A stretch of 64,000 nt of DNA from an uncultured Anaerofilum sp. (GCA_944385945.1 CALWZD010000039.1:34015-98014), one strand, 5' to 3'. Counted from the first letter of the stretch, positions 17,578 through 27,418 are shown. Program-made: numbers and translations. Notes: a model not told the origin generated them from the letters alone.

Positions 17578-18462
17578 TTAAACGAAGGTCTGATAATCTA
17601 CAAAATCTTTTGTATAGGCGATCGCAACGCTTCCGCCGAAAGGATGCTTTTTATTCCAGTCGTCATCACCGTGATAAAACATCAAGTAGCCCTCTTGCCC
17701 TGTTGCCTTTTTTAAGTCGAGGGCAAAACCTGCCGTAATGCGGTCTTTTGCCCAAGGGCACGAGCTTTGCGCCAAATAGGTGGTAGGCAGAGCTTGTTCA
17801 AACGAAACCAAATCTTTTGATTTCAAAAAGCCGATGCCGTTTTCGGGGGAATGGATAACGACGTAGGCATTTTCCCTTTCCAGCACACAGACATTTTCAC
17901 CGCAGCTGGTAGAGCCGACATAATGCCAATGTTCCATGTCGTACGAGTAAGAATACGAAACGCCGTTTTGCTTGTAAAAGCACCAAATTTTTTCGGGTTC
18001 GTCAATATCTCTTACCAAATAAGGGTCGATCATTCGTCCCATTTTTTCTTCCGAAACATCATCGCCCTTTACTTTCAACAGCACCGGAGCATCAAAATGC
18101 TCGAAATCGGTCGTTTTCATTGTAAAAACTCGGCTTTTTTCGTTCCCGTAAAACTCACCGTTTTCTCGGCAATATGTTTGCATACACAGATAGTATGCAC
18201 CGTTATGTTGGAACAGGTTTCCGGGGCTGGAATACTCTTTTGTTTTATCCCGTGGCGTCAGATATTCTGCCTTGCTCCAGTTTACGAGATCGGTACTTTT
18301 GCTTAACCCAATGCGAAAATAGCTTGTTTCATTTTCATATTCGACAACACTGCAATATAAATAGAATGTGCCTTTATCATAGAAAACTGCAGGATCACGA
18401 TAGGCACAGCACTCTGTTTGAGGCAAAATGACCGCATTTTTGATGCAAGTTAAGTCTACCAT
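17578..18462 (-). CDS. GH43/GH32-fold (five-bladed beta-propeller) glycosidase-like protein
   Basis: A 294-residue cytoplasmic protein. YRDPAVFYDKGTFYLYCSV looks like the first blade with the catalytic Asp of clan GH-F enzymes, MIDPYLVRD has the second acidic position, and repeated bulge motifs (STDLVNW, TTDFEHF, DMEHWHYVG, SKDLVSF) mark successive blades. Its place next to the arabinofuranosidase suggests arabinose- or xylose-containing substrates, but the precise activity is not readable. ATG with GGAGGAAACGT upstream. Confidence 0.75.
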   Translation of the reverse strand: MVDLTCIKNAVILPQTECCAYRDPAVFYDKGTFYLYCSVVEYENETSYFRIGLSKSTDLVNWSKAEYLTPRDKTKEYSSPGNLFQHNGAYYLCMQTYCRENGEFYGNEKSRVFTMKTTDFEHFDAPVLLKVKGDDVSEEKMGRMIDPYLVRDIDEPEKIWCFYKQNGVSYSYSYDMEHWHYVGSTSCGENVCVLERENAYVVIHSPENGIGFLKSKDLVSFEQALPTTYLAQSSCPWAKDRITAGFALDLKKATGQEGYLMFYHGDDDWNKKHPFGGSVAIAYTKDFVDYQTFV

Positions 18463-18507
18463 ACGTTTCCTCCGCTTACCGCTATTTTGTTTTTCTGCAA
18501 TGGCCGC

Positions 18508-18969
18508 TTACAGACCCATCATGACCAGCAGCACACCGATCACTGCGAATACAGCAGCAATGTTGGTGAACATACTCTGTTTTTTGATGACGGGACGCTC
18601 GTCGCACAGATAGATCTTTGCAGGGTTATTCAGGTCGTATTGGATCTCGACCGTTTCCACACCCTCGAAAAAGCCTTTGGGCATTCCGAAACTGGTGGTG
18701 GTTTCTATATGCACACGGGGTTCGGGGTCGAATGCGACTACAACGTAATCGTCGCCGGGGCTTGTCATTCCGCTCAGTGCGCCCACACCGGCTGCGGTAG
18801 CCATACCGCCGGGAATTTGTTCTTTCTGGCACACTTTCAGCACTTTTGCGTGGTCGTGTCCGTCAAAACGTCGCTGTACCTTTACCACCTTTGCAATGGT
18901 GAACATCTGCCATGCAAAAAAGGCAGCAACCAGTAAAAATACGATTCCGAGAATCAAAATGGGATTCAT
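18508..18969 (-). CDS. DUF3592-like membrane protein
   Basis: A 153-residue protein with one hydrophobic segment at each end (about 3-22 and 130-150) and a soluble middle part ending in VEIQYDLNNPAKIYL, the pattern seen in DUF3592 proteins. Function unknown. The ATG at 18969 is preferred over the one nine bases upstream because the GGAGG site is nine bases from it and would touch the earlier one. Confidence 0.65.
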   Translation of the reverse strand: MNPILILGIVFLLVAAFFAWQMFTIAKVVKVQRRFDGHDHAKVLKVCQKEQIPGGMATAAGVGALSGMTSPGDDYVVVAFDPEPRVHIETTTSFGMPKGFFEGVETVEIQYDLNNPAKIYLCDERPVIKKQSMFTNIAAVFAVIGVLLVMMGL

Positions 18970-19094
18970 AACCAACATCCTCCATGCAGGGGTTTCCCCT
19001 CAAAATTCCAATCCGACACCTTTTGTGTCGATAATTGTTTCTAGTATAGCACATTTGCAGGGATTGGAAAAGGGGGATTTGCCTGCATTCCTGT

Positions 19095-20159
19095 TTATTG
19101 TGCGATCACCGTTGCAATGGCATCCAGCAACAGGTCGTAATTGTTGGCACTGATCGCCCCGACCTGTGTTCCACCCGTCTGGAATGCACATACAGTTCCG
19201 TCCGACTGCTGATTGCCCAATGACAAGGTGAAGGTTTCTTCCGCTTCACCATTGGTGTAGGTCAATGTCAAGGTATACATTGCCGGTTCCAGACCGTAGT
19301 CTGCCAAGGATTGCGGGGCGTAATCGACGCACTGTTCATAGCTCAGGGCGAGGATGTCCCGTACCACGGCTTCGGCACTGTCCTGATCGGTGGTAAGTGT
19401 CTGCCCGTCCAAGCTTGCCTGCCACTCCATCGTCGGCTCGGTGGTTTCGGTGCTGCTTGCGTCGGTGCTGCTATCGCTGCTTGCGTCGGTTTCCTCGGTT
19501 GGCTGTACCTCCACCTGTTGCAGCACGAGCTGTCCCTGTGGTGTCGAAAGTTCGGCTTTCGTCACACTGGATATGGTGATATAGGGCAGAGATTCGATTT
19601 CGATGAGTTCACTTTCCGACATCGGCAGACTTTCTGCGGGATTGGTAGAAATGGTGTAAATCGTTTCGGAATCTTTCAGTTTTGCGTAGTAATCCTGTGT
19701 GGTTTCGTTCTGGCTGCCGATCTGTAAAACGATGCTGCCTTGGTCTGTTTCGACCATGATTTCTGCACTGGGCGTTTCCAAACCGTACTCGCTCGCCTCG
19801 CCTGCGTCGGTCAAGGTGCGCACAGGGGTGAGGTCAGCCAACGTTTGTGCCAGTTCTTCCGCCACAGTTTGGTCTAGCGGCAATGCCGTATTTTGAGGAT
19901 AACTCCAAACCGTTTCGGTGGTTTCGTTTCCGTCCTCGTCGGTCGTTTCCGACACCGTTTGTTCCAGCCGCATCTGTGTGCCTTCGGCAGTGTCCCACAC
20001 AATGGCGGAAATGCCCGTTTGCTCGATGCCCAAAAGCGGCTCGGTCTGTACCGTGCTGCTCTCCTGCTCTTGCTGCGAAGCGTTCAACAGCGACACACCG
20101 CCAAAACACACTACGGTCGCCAAAATCAGGATGAGCAAGGTCGTATAGCGTTTTTTCAT
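19095..20159 (-). CDS. DUF4340 domain protein of a gliding-type ABC exporter
   Basis: A 354-residue protein with an N-terminal membrane anchor (TTLLILILATVVCFGGVSLL), then repeated DUF4340-type segments (about 110-190 and 250-340) separated by a low-complexity Ser/Thr/Asp/Glu linker near residues 215-235. It is the last gene of an operon with ABC ATPase, permease and GldG-like subunits; DUF4340 proteins keep this company in many bacteria. Its molecular role is unknown. Confidence 0.8.
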   Translation of the reverse strand: MKKRYTTLLILILATVVCFGGVSLLNASQQEQESSTVQTEPLLGIEQTGISAIVWDTAEGTQMRLEQTVSETTDEDGNETTETVWSYPQNTALPLDQTVAEELAQTLADLTPVRTLTDAGEASEYGLETPSAEIMVETDQGSIVLQIGSQNETTQDYYAKLKDSETIYTISTNPAESLPMSESELIEIESLPYITISSVTKAELSTPQGQLVLQQVEVQPTEETDASSDSSTDASSTETTEPTMEWQASLDGQTLTTDQDSAEAVVRDILALSYEQCVDYAPQSLADYGLEPAMYTLTLTYTNGEAEETFTLSLGNQQSDGTVCAFQTGGTQVGAISANNYDLLLDAIATVIAQ

Positions 20160-20163
20160 GTTA

Positions 20164-21585
20164 TCATGCCTTTCTGCGGGTTACGGTGATAGCAATACCT
20201 GCGATGAGGGCAGCCGCCGGTAGCAGGTACATCGAAATGAGGTTCCAACGACCGGCGTCTTCGGTGGGAACGACCAAATAGTCTGCGCCGAGCGACTTGG
20301 CTGCGATGCCGAGCGATTCGACCTCCTGCCCTGCAAGGTCTGCCAATGCCGACAGCACCAGTGCCGAGTTGTTGCCGTTCACCATCAAGTCCACATTGTC
20401 GTCCAGTAAGGTGATAGAACTGAACCAGACGATACCACTGGTGACTTCATCGACTGTTTTTTCTGCCGTTGCAGCCAGTGCGAACTGTCCTTGCAGATCG
20501 CCGTCCTCCAGTTCCCATGTGGAAAGCTGCTGCCAGTTGGTTTTGGAGATGGCATTGTCCGAGGTGGTAAGCAGTTTTGTTACCGAAACGCCTTCGGGCA
20601 GTTCACTTGCCACCTGAATCCCCTCTGCGTTTTCCAGCAAAACATATCCGTCGGTATCTGCCCCTTGGGTCATGGTATTAGATGCGATGTTGGGCAGCAA
20701 CACGGTGGGATAACCGCCGTATATCATCGAAGTGTCGGTTTCGACGATCAATCCGCCCGAACGGCTCATCCCGTATGCCGTAAGGATCGCATCAAGGTTG
20801 GGCATATCGACGTCGGTCAGACCGCTGAACAAAAACAGTTTTCCGCCCTGTGCGAGATAATCGTTCAACAGTTGGGCTTCATGCTCGGTGAGGTCTTTTT
20901 GCGGCTCTATCATCATCACTGCAGCGGCATCTTCGGGAACTGCCTCGTAGTTGAGCAAATTGATTTCCTCGCTGGTGAGATTCTGCTGTTTCATCTGGTC
21001 GCTCATGGAACTGGGCAGACCGGTTTCGTTGTGTCCTTTCAGCAGATAGACCATCGGTGTTTCGATGCCGGACACATACCGCAGTGCCGAAGTGATTTGG
21101 TTTTCGGCGTCGAAGTCGGTGGTGTAGCTGCCGGTGGTGGAATCGTAGTTGTAGGTGTACAGGTCGTAGCTGTCGATGACCTGATATTTTTCTCCGCAAG
21201 TTACGATCAAACTGCCCTCGGCGGCATCGTCGTAATTGTGGGCAAAGGTGGGATAAACGGCAGGGTCTTTGATCTGCCACGAGATTTTGCTGCTTTGTTC
21301 GGCGTAGCGGTCAAGCAGTGTTTCCACAGCGGTGTCCTGTGCGCCGTCCTGCACCAGATAGTAGATTTCCACTTCGCTCTCCAGTGACTGTGCCACGGTC
21401 TGGCTGGACTCGCCCAGCGTATACAATCCGCTTTCGGTGATGTCGATCTGTGTAATGCTTTCGGGCAGTGCGCCGACAAGCAGGTTTGCCGCAACCGTAA
21501 GGGCGATGACCACGGCGATGGTCGCCATCACAGCCGTGCCGGTTTGAAAGCGGCGGTTTGGTTTTATCCATTCTGCAAATTTCAT
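20164..21585 (-). CDS. GldG-family ABC transporter auxiliary protein
   Basis: A 473-residue protein with an N-terminal transmembrane helix (about 18-42), a large outer domain of the ABC_transp_aux/GldG type (LYTLGESSQTVAQSLESEVEI..., MVYLLKGHNETGLP, LFLFSGLTDVDMPNLD) and a C-terminal helix before ITVTRRKA. It is embedded between the permease and DUF4340 genes with gaps of 14 and 4 bases. GldG proteins pair with GldF-like permeases; outside Bacteroidetes their substrate is unknown. Confidence 0.85.
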   Translation of the reverse strand: MKFAEWIKPNRRFQTGTAVMATIAVVIALTVAANLLVGALPESITQIDITESGLYTLGESSQTVAQSLESEVEIYYLVQDGAQDTAVETLLDRYAEQSSKISWQIKDPAVYPTFAHNYDDAAEGSLIVTCGEKYQVIDSYDLYTYNYDSTTGSYTTDFDAENQITSALRYVSGIETPMVYLLKGHNETGLPSSMSDQMKQQNLTSEEINLLNYEAVPEDAAAVMMIEPQKDLTEHEAQLLNDYLAQGGKLFLFSGLTDVDMPNLDAILTAYGMSRSGGLIVETDTSMIYGGYPTVLLPNIASNTMTQGADTDGYVLLENAEGIQVASELPEGVSVTKLLTTSDNAISKTNWQQLSTWELEDGDLQGQFALAATAEKTVDEVTSGIVWFSSITLLDDNVDLMVNGNNSALVLSALADLAGQEVESLGIAAKSLGADYLVVPTEDAGRWNLISMYLLPAAALIAGIAITVTRRKA

Positions 21586-21599
21586 TGCCTGTTCTCCTT

Positions 21600-22463
21600 T
21601 CAGCTCCAGCGGCGTTTTTCGAGTACCTGCACAGTGAAAAACTGGAACAGTGCTGCTACGCTGAGCAGATAAAAATACGCTGTGAGGTCGAATGTTCCGT
21701 TCAAAAATCCGTTAAAGCGAGAGAACAGCGAAAGTGCATCCAGTACGCTGTCGAATGCGGTCGATACCGCACCGCTGCGGAAAAAGGTCGCACCTGCCAA
21801 AAACAGCTCCATCACGGTGAATACTGCTGCACCCAGCACAAAGCTTTTTGCCAGATACCATGCCAGTGCGCCCGCTGCCAACGCTGCTGCCGAAAACAGC
21901 AACAATCCTGCCTGCGAGCCGGAGGTGGCGAAGCTTTTCAAGCCCTCCATCAGATAGCTGACCATCAGCACGATGGCAGTTGCAACAAAAGCAATGACCT
22001 GATTTTCGGTGATGGACGAGAAGAACACACCGATAGAAATACAGGCAGCCCCCAACAAAAAGAACGCTGCGATGGTGGAATAGGTTTCCAGCATCGGCAC
22101 TGTGCCAAACTGGCTAAGTACCAACGGATACAAACAGCACACTGCGATGGGGATGGCAAATAGGGTGAGCAATGCAAAATATTTGCCCAAGGTCACTTCG
22201 GTAAGAGAAACCGGTGCGGTCATCCAAAGTTGGTCGGTGCGCTGACGACGTTCTTCGGCGAAACTGCGCATGGTAAGCGCAGGACAGATAAAAATCAGCA
22301 CAAAGCTGATGCCGCTTAGTACATATCCAAAATAGGGGATCTGGCTTTGCAGGTTATAGGCTGTGAAATAGATGCCCACCAGAAACAGCATCACCGCAAT
22401 GGCTACCCAGCCGATCAGCCCCCGCAAATGTGCGGCAAGCTCCCGTTTATAAATCGCTTTCAT
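21600..22463 (-). CDS. ABC transporter permease (GldF/ABC-2 type)
   Basis: A 287-residue membrane protein with six or so hydrophobic segments and the ABC-2 signature region MRSFAEERRQRTDQLWMTAPVSLTEVTLGKYFA (about 60-92; quoted in parts: RSFAEERRQRT, QLWMTAPVS). The start at 22463 has GGAGG upstream and overlaps the ATPase gene by 17 bases, so the two are translationally coupled. Confidence 0.88.
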   Translation of the reverse strand: MKAIYKRELAAHLRGLIGWVAIAVMLFLVGIYFTAYNLQSQIPYFGYVLSGISFVLIFICPALTMRSFAEERRQRTDQLWMTAPVSLTEVTLGKYFALLTLFAIPIAVCCLYPLVLSQFGTVPMLETYSTIAAFFLLGAACISIGVFFSSITENQVIAFVATAIVLMVSYLMEGLKSFATSGSQAGLLLFSAAALAAGALAWYLAKSFVLGAAVFTVMELFLAGATFFRSGAVSTAFDSVLDALSLFSRFNGFLNGTFDLTAYFYLLSVAALFQFFTVQVLEKRRWS

Positions 22464-23475
22464 CCTGTTCCTCCTGTTTCTCCTGTTGAGTTTCGCTCGT
22501 TTCTTCCGGCTGGCTGTCGGGCAGTTCATCCGTCTGTGCGGTCTGGGGCTGCTCGGTAAGCTGCAAGAAGATGTCCTCAAGGCTCATATTGTTGGCAGCC
22601 ATGCCGATGACCGGACAACCTGCCAGAGCAAGCTGTGCCGAAACAGTCGCTTTCAATTCGGCATCGTCTGCCATCTCCACCAAAAGCTGCGCCTGTCCGT
22701 TTTCTTCCGTTTCAATGCGAACATCGCCTACTTGCGGATGTTGGTTGAGGGTGTCGAGTGCAGTTTGTGCGCTGCCCATTACGGTGATGCGCATTCCGTT
22801 GCCCCCCTGCATCTTTGCCTGCAATTCTTCGGGCGTTCCCTGTGCTACCAACTGACCCCCCGACACGATAAGGATATGGTCGCACACGGCACTTACTTCG
22901 CTTAGGATATGGCTGGACAACAACACTGTGTGCTGTTTGCCCAAACTGCGGATGAGCTGACGCATCTCGATCATTTGTTTGGGGTCTAAGCCAACGGTCG
23001 GCTCGTCCAAAATCAGAAAAGGCGGATGCCCGATCAGCGCACCTGCCAGTCCTACACGTTGGCGATAGCCTTTGGACAGGTTGCGGATGAGCCGACTCAT
23101 TACGTCACTGACGCCTGCCTGTGTCGCCGCCTGCTCGATCTCCTGCTTGCGTTTGGAGGGTTCGATTTTGCGCAACTGCGCCACGAAGTCAAGATATTCC
23201 CGTACCTTCATGTCTACATACAGCGGTGGGATTTCGGGCAGATAGCCGATCTGCGCCCGTGCTTTGAGTGGCTGCTCCAGAATATCGTATCCCTCGATGG
23301 AAATGGTTCCCTCGGTGGGCGCAAGGCAGCCGGTAAGCATATTCATGGTCGTCGATTTTCCTGCACCGTTTGGGCCGAGCAGACCGACGATCTGTCCCTT
23401 TTTTACCGAAAAGGAAAGCCCTTTTACAGCACAGCGGTCGGCATAATACTTTGTAAGATTGGTTACCTCAATCAT
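22447..23475 (-). CDS. ABC transporter ATP-binding protein
   Basis: A 342-residue ATPase with Walker A GLLGPNGAGKSTT, Q-loop YLPEIPPLY, signature LSKGYRQRVGLAGA, Walker B FLILDEPTVGLDP and switch HIL. It has a C-terminal extension ending in a Glu/Gln-rich tail. It is the first gene of the four-gene exporter operon; the ATG has AAGGAG upstream. Confidence 0.93.
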   Translation of the reverse strand: MIEVTNLTKYYADRCAVKGLSFSVKKGQIVGLLGPNGAGKSTTMNMLTGCLAPTEGTISIEGYDILEQPLKARAQIGYLPEIPPLYVDMKVREYLDFVAQLRKIEPSKRKQEIEQAATQAGVSDVMSRLIRNLSKGYRQRVGLAGALIGHPPFLILDEPTVGLDPKQMIEMRQLIRSLGKQHTVLLSSHILSEVSAVCDHILIVSGGQLVAQGTPEELQAKMQGGNGMRITVMGSAQTALDTLNQHPQVGDVRIETEENGQAQLLVEMADDAELKATVSAQLALAGCPVIGMAANNMSLEDIFLQLTEQPQTAQTDELPDSQPEETSETQQEKQEEQDESDL

Positions 23476-23672
23476 CTATGCTTCTCCTTCACTCCCGACA
23501 CTGCTACCCTGTGCAGTGCCGTTATTTGTCCTTTAACAATGTAAAGCCAAGCTGTGAAAAAACCACGCCGTTTTTTTGAAAACTGTGTGAAAGCGAGCGA
23601 CGATTCTTTTCAAAATTTTTATTTTTTCCTCATTTCTTATTCTTTTTTCACAAAGAATCCCTGAAATATTCT

Positions 23673-23701
23673 TTGCTGTAAAATCGTTTTAGGGGTATAA
23701 T
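23673..23701 (+). promoter_or_regulatory. Promoter of sulfatase gene
   Basis: TTGCTG (23673-23678), 17 bases, TATAAT (23696-23701). It sits in the 304-base spacer 23476-23779, which is otherwise AT-rich with no clear reading frame. Confidence 0.7.
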
Positions 23702-23779
23702 GAGTTTAAGTTTGTAAATAACGGTTCGACCGACAGCCTTCTTTTTCGCTTTAAAGGAGGCTGTTGACTGTGTAAAAGG

Positions 23780-25618
23780 ATGTGTTTGGATTTGACAACG
23801 ATTTGTGCCTTTCGCAAAAGCGAGCAAAAGAAACCTGTGGTATCTCTATCGCTGAAGCAGACTTTGCTGCAATGTGCAGGCATTGCTCTTTTGTTTCCGC
23901 TGTGTTGCGAACTGGTGCGATTAAACAGCATTTTTGCACTGGCAGTATGGCTGCCGTCACACATTCCTGCATTTTTGGTAGGCACTGTGATCGTGTTTGG
24001 GATGTTGGTGGTATTTTGTGGGCTGTTCAAACGTCCGTGGGCTAGTGCGTTGTTGGTTGGCATCGTTTTGTTTGGGTTCAGTTATGCGAGCTTTTATAAA
24101 ACAGCCTATCGACACGACCCTATGCTGCCCGCCGACCTGTTGCTTGCCTTTGATGCAGCCGGTGTAGCGGGGGGCATGGATCTGTCGCCGACCGTGTGGA
24201 TGGTGCTGTTTTTTGCGGTGGTGGTCGTTCTGACATGGTGGCTGTGGCGACAGCGATGTGTAATCAGTTGGAAAGGGCTTGTTGCAGCTGTGGGGGGTGT
24301 TGGCGTCTGGATGAGCGTCACCCTTTGGTTTGGTGCTTTGCCGGAGCTGCTGCAGCTGACCCCTGTGGTCGGACACGCCTCTGCCGTATATGACCGTGGT
24401 GGATTCGTTGCAGGTTTTTGCAGTTATTTGGGACAGCTATTTCCACAAAAACCGGTTGGATATTCTGCAAGTTCTGCACAACAGGCATTGGATGCACTGC
24501 CCACCGTTCAAACGGAGTCTACCCCCGACATCGTTGTTGTGATGATGGAGAGCTATTATCATCTGGATAACTATCCAAATATAACAGGATGTGATAATTT
24601 AACAAAAAATTACGATTCTCTAGCCGATGAAGGGATCTCTGGCTACTATTACAGCGATAAATATTCGGGTGGTACTGCTGACATGGAATTTGGCGCATTG
24701 ACGGGATTTTCTACCTCATTTTTACCCGACGGAGTTGTTCCGTACATTCAATATGTTGCCAAAAACGAAGATTTTCCCGCCTATCCTGCCTACCTCAAGG
24801 AGTTGGGGTATCGAACCATCGCTATCCACCCTTTTGATGGCGGTATCTACAAGCGAAGCGACGCTTACCCAAACATGGGATTTGATACATTCATCGACCA
24901 AGACAGCATGACCCACACACAAACCAAAGGCAAATACATTTCGGACGAACAAGCTGCCCAAGAATTGATTGCACAATATGAATCCTCTGTCCAAACGGGT
25001 GATCCCGTTTTCATGCATATGGTCACGATGCAAAATCACATTCCCAATCTGCCGGGGGAATACCCTGCCGACCAACAGGTGAATGCAGAAACGGCAGGGG
25101 TATCTGAATATTACAACGACAGCTTGAAAAGTGTTGCCACTGGGCTTGCCGACGCCGACCAAATGATGAAGCAGATCACTGATTATTTCCGCACGGTCGA
25201 CCGTGAAGTGATCGTCCTGTTTTTTGGTGACCATCAAACCGCCATCGGGCAGGACAACGGTGTGGAATTACTGGATGTGACCGGTCAGCTGAACGGCATG
25301 ACCGACCAACAGCAATGGCAAGCCATGCATAAAGTTCCCTATCTGATGTGGAGCAATCAGGGCTGCGAATATGCTGGCAGTGACGGCGGAAGTTTTCCTC
25401 CCTACCTGCTGTTGCCGGTCTTTTTGTCCAAAATGGACGCACCGCTTTCGCCGTGGTTCGCATGGCTCAGCGAAACTCTTACCGAATGCCGTGGGCTTAC
25501 CGGCGGTTGGGTCATCCAACCTGATGGCAGTTTTTCAAATACTGCTGTCGATTCGAAGCAAGCACAACTGTTGAATACCCAACATACCTTGCAGTATGCC
25601 ATGATGTTTGGCAACTGA
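23780..25618 (+). CDS. LTA-synthase family sulfatase/phosphoglycerol transferase
   Basis: A 612-residue membrane enzyme. About five transmembrane segments (roughly 25-205) precede an extracellular sulfatase-fold domain starting IVVVMMESYYHLDNYP. The expected catalytic Thr is in SGGTADMEFGALTG, and metal ligands appear in HMVTMQNHIPN and VLFFGDHQTAIG. Family members polymerise glycerol phosphate on lipoteichoic acid or modify other glycans; the precise substrate is unknown. The best ribosome site (AAAGGAGG at 23753-23760) is 19 bases from the ATG, so a slightly different start is possible. Confidence 0.85.
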   Translation: MCLDLTTICAFRKSEQKKPVVSLSLKQTLLQCAGIALLFPLCCELVRLNSIFALAVWLPSHIPAFLVGTVIVFGMLVVFCGLFKRPWASALLVGIVLFGFSYASFYKTAYRHDPMLPADLLLAFDAAGVAGGMDLSPTVWMVLFFAVVVVLTWWLWRQRCVISWKGLVAAVGGVGVWMSVTLWFGALPELLQLTPVVGHASAVYDRGGFVAGFCSYLGQLFPQKPVGYSASSAQQALDALPTVQTESTPDIVVVMMESYYHLDNYPNITGCDNLTKNYDSLADEGISGYYYSDKYSGGTADMEFGALTGFSTSFLPDGVVPYIQYVAKNEDFPAYPAYLKELGYRTIAIHPFDGGIYKRSDAYPNMGFDTFIDQDSMTHTQTKGKYISDEQAAQELIAQYESSVQTGDPVFMHMVTMQNHIPNLPGEYPADQQVNAETAGVSEYYNDSLKSVATGLADADQMMKQITDYFRTVDREVIVLFFGDHQTAIGQDNGVELLDVTGQLNGMTDQQQWQAMHKVPYLMWSNQGCEYAGSDGGSFPPYLLLPVFLSKMDAPLSPWFAWLSETLTECRGLTGGWVIQPDGSFSNTAVDSKQAQLLNTQHTLQYAMMFGN

Positions 25619-25653
25619 CCGCAATTTTTTGCCCCAAAACACTGCTTTTTCTC

Positions 25654-25682
25654 TTGCAAAACATCAACAAATCCGATAAAAT
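25654..25682 (+). promoter_or_regulatory. prfC promoter
   Basis: TTGCAA (25654-25659), 17 bases, TAAAAT (25677-25682). The start codon lies about 120 bases downstream, leaving a leader that holds a strong hairpin. Confidence 0.65.
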
Positions 25683-25704
25683 AGAAGTGTATGTACAAAA
25701 TTAT

Positions 25705-25754
25705 TCCGCCTGCCGCCGTGTGCAGCTTGTCTGCGGCGGTGTGGGCGGATTTTT
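25705..25754 (+). terminator. Terminator-like hairpin in prfC leader
   Basis: CCGCC...GGGCGG and CCGCCG...CGGCGG form a long GC-rich stem followed by TTTTT (25750-25754), 56 bases before the prfC ATG and downstream of its promoter. It is placed like a transcription attenuator. Confidence 0.6.
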
Positions 25755-25810
25755 CTGTGATTTTCGGGGCGTTTTCATACAGCCCCCAGTAAGGAGGATT
25801 TCGGGTTTTT

Positions 25811-27412
25811 ATGACAGAGCTTGAACAAGCCATTCAAAACCGGCGCACATTTGCCATTATCAGCCACCCCGACGCCGGTAAAACGACCCTTACCGAAAAA
25901 TTATTGCTGTACGGTGGTGCGATTCAGCAGGCAGGCAGCGTTAAAGGAAAACAAAATGCACGTCACGCTGTAAGTGACTGGATGGAGATCGAAAAACAAC
26001 GTGGTATTTCGGTCACTTCGTCGGTACTTCAATTCAACTATAACGGCAAGTGCATCAACATTCTCGACACCCCCGGACACCAGGACTTCTCCGAAGACAC
26101 CTACCGTACCCTCATGGCAGCCGACAGTGCAGTTATGGTCATCGACGCTGCAAAAGGTGTTGAGGCACAGACCTTGAAACTGTTTAAGGTTTGTACCCTG
26201 CGTAATATCCCTATTTTTACTTTCATCAATAAAATGGACCGTGAAGCACGAAATCCGTTCGATTTGATGGAAGAAATCGAAAATGTGCTTGGCATCCAGA
26301 CCTATCCCATGAACTGGCCCATCGGCTGCGGTAAAGAGTTCAAAGGCGTATTCGACCGTCAAAGCCGCAAGATTCTTGCTTTCCAAAACGAGGACGGCAA
26401 GGCGAACGGTACCCGTATGGTAGCCGAGATTCAAGCGGAGCTGGGCGATTCCAATTTGGACGAGCTTATCACTGCACCGCTGCACGAACAGCTTGCCGAA
26501 GACATCGAGCTGTTGGATGGTGCAAGCTACGATTTCGATTTGGAAAAGGTGCAGACCGGTAAATTGTCGCCGGTGTTCTTTGGTTCGGCACTTACCAACT
26601 TTGGTGTAGAGCCGTTTTTGGCAGACTTTTTGCGTCTGTCCACCTCTCCCCTGCCCCGCAATTCGGACATGGGCTTGATCGACCCGATGCGCCCTGAGTT
26701 TTCGGGATTCGTATTTAAGATTCAGGCAAACATGAACAAAGCCCACCGTGACCGTATCGCATTTTTGCGTATCACCAGCGGTAAATTCGAGCGCGGCATG
26801 GAAGTATACCATGTACAGGGTGGAAAGAAAATCAAGCTGGCACAGTCTACCCAACTGATGGCGCAAGACCGTGCGACCGTTGACGAAGCGTATGCCGGCG
26901 ACATCGTTGGTTTGTTCGACCCCGGTATTTTCTCGATTGGTGACACTCTTTGCAATGGCAAGGACAAATTCAAGTTTGAGGGTATCCCTACCTTTGCGCC
27001 CGAGCATTTTGCCCGTGTAACGCAGGTAGACACCATGAAGCGCAAGCAGTTTGTAAAGGGTATCGAGCAGATCGCACAGGAAGGTGCTATCCAGATTTTC
27101 CGTGAACTGAACGGCGGTATGGAAGAAGTTATCGTTGGTGTTGTAGGCGTTTTGCAGTTCGAGGTACTGGAGTATCGTTTGAAAAACGAGTATAATGTTG
27201 ATATTCGGATGCAAACGCTGCCCTACGAGCATATCCGCTGGATCGAAAACGAGGACTTGGACCCCAAAACACTGGATTTGACCAGCGACACCAAGCGCAT
27301 CGAGGATCTGAAAGGAAACAAACTGATTTTGTTCTCCTCTCCGTGGTCGATCAACTGGGCATTGCAGCACAACGAAAGCTTGCAGCTGTCCGAGTTTGGG
27401 CGCAGCGAGTGA
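25811..27412 (+). CDS. prfC: Peptide chain release factor 3
   Basis: A 533-residue translational GTPase that recycles RF1/RF2 after termination. G1 is SHPDAGKTT (18-26), G2 region KQRGISVTSS, G3 DTPGHQDF, G4 NKMD. The sequence QQAGSVKGKQNARHAVSDW is specific to RF3. ATG at 25811 follows AGGAGG. The gene ends directly in the second copy of the three-hairpin element. Attenuator-like structure upstream suggests regulated expression. Confidence 0.96.
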   Translation: MTELEQAIQNRRTFAIISHPDAGKTTLTEKLLLYGGAIQQAGSVKGKQNARHAVSDWMEIEKQRGISVTSSVLQFNYNGKCINILDTPGHQDFSEDTYRTLMAADSAVMVIDAAKGVEAQTLKLFKVCTLRNIPIFTFINKMDREARNPFDLMEEIENVLGIQTYPMNWPIGCGKEFKGVFDRQSRKILAFQNEDGKANGTRMVAEIQAELGDSNLDELITAPLHEQLAEDIELLDGASYDFDLEKVQTGKLSPVFFGSALTNFGVEPFLADFLRLSTSPLPRNSDMGLIDPMRPEFSGFVFKIQANMNKAHRDRIAFLRITSGKFERGMEVYHVQGGKKIKLAQSTQLMAQDRATVDEAYAGDIVGLFDPGIFSIGDTLCNGKDKFKFEGIPTFAPEHFARVTQVDTMKRKQFVKGIEQIAQEGAIQIFRELNGGMEEVIVGVVGVLQFEVLEYRLKNEYNVDIRMQTLPYEHIRWIENEDLDPKTLDLTSDTKRIEDLKGNKLILFSSPWSINWALQHNESLQLSEFGRSE

Positions 27413-27418
27413 TTTTTC

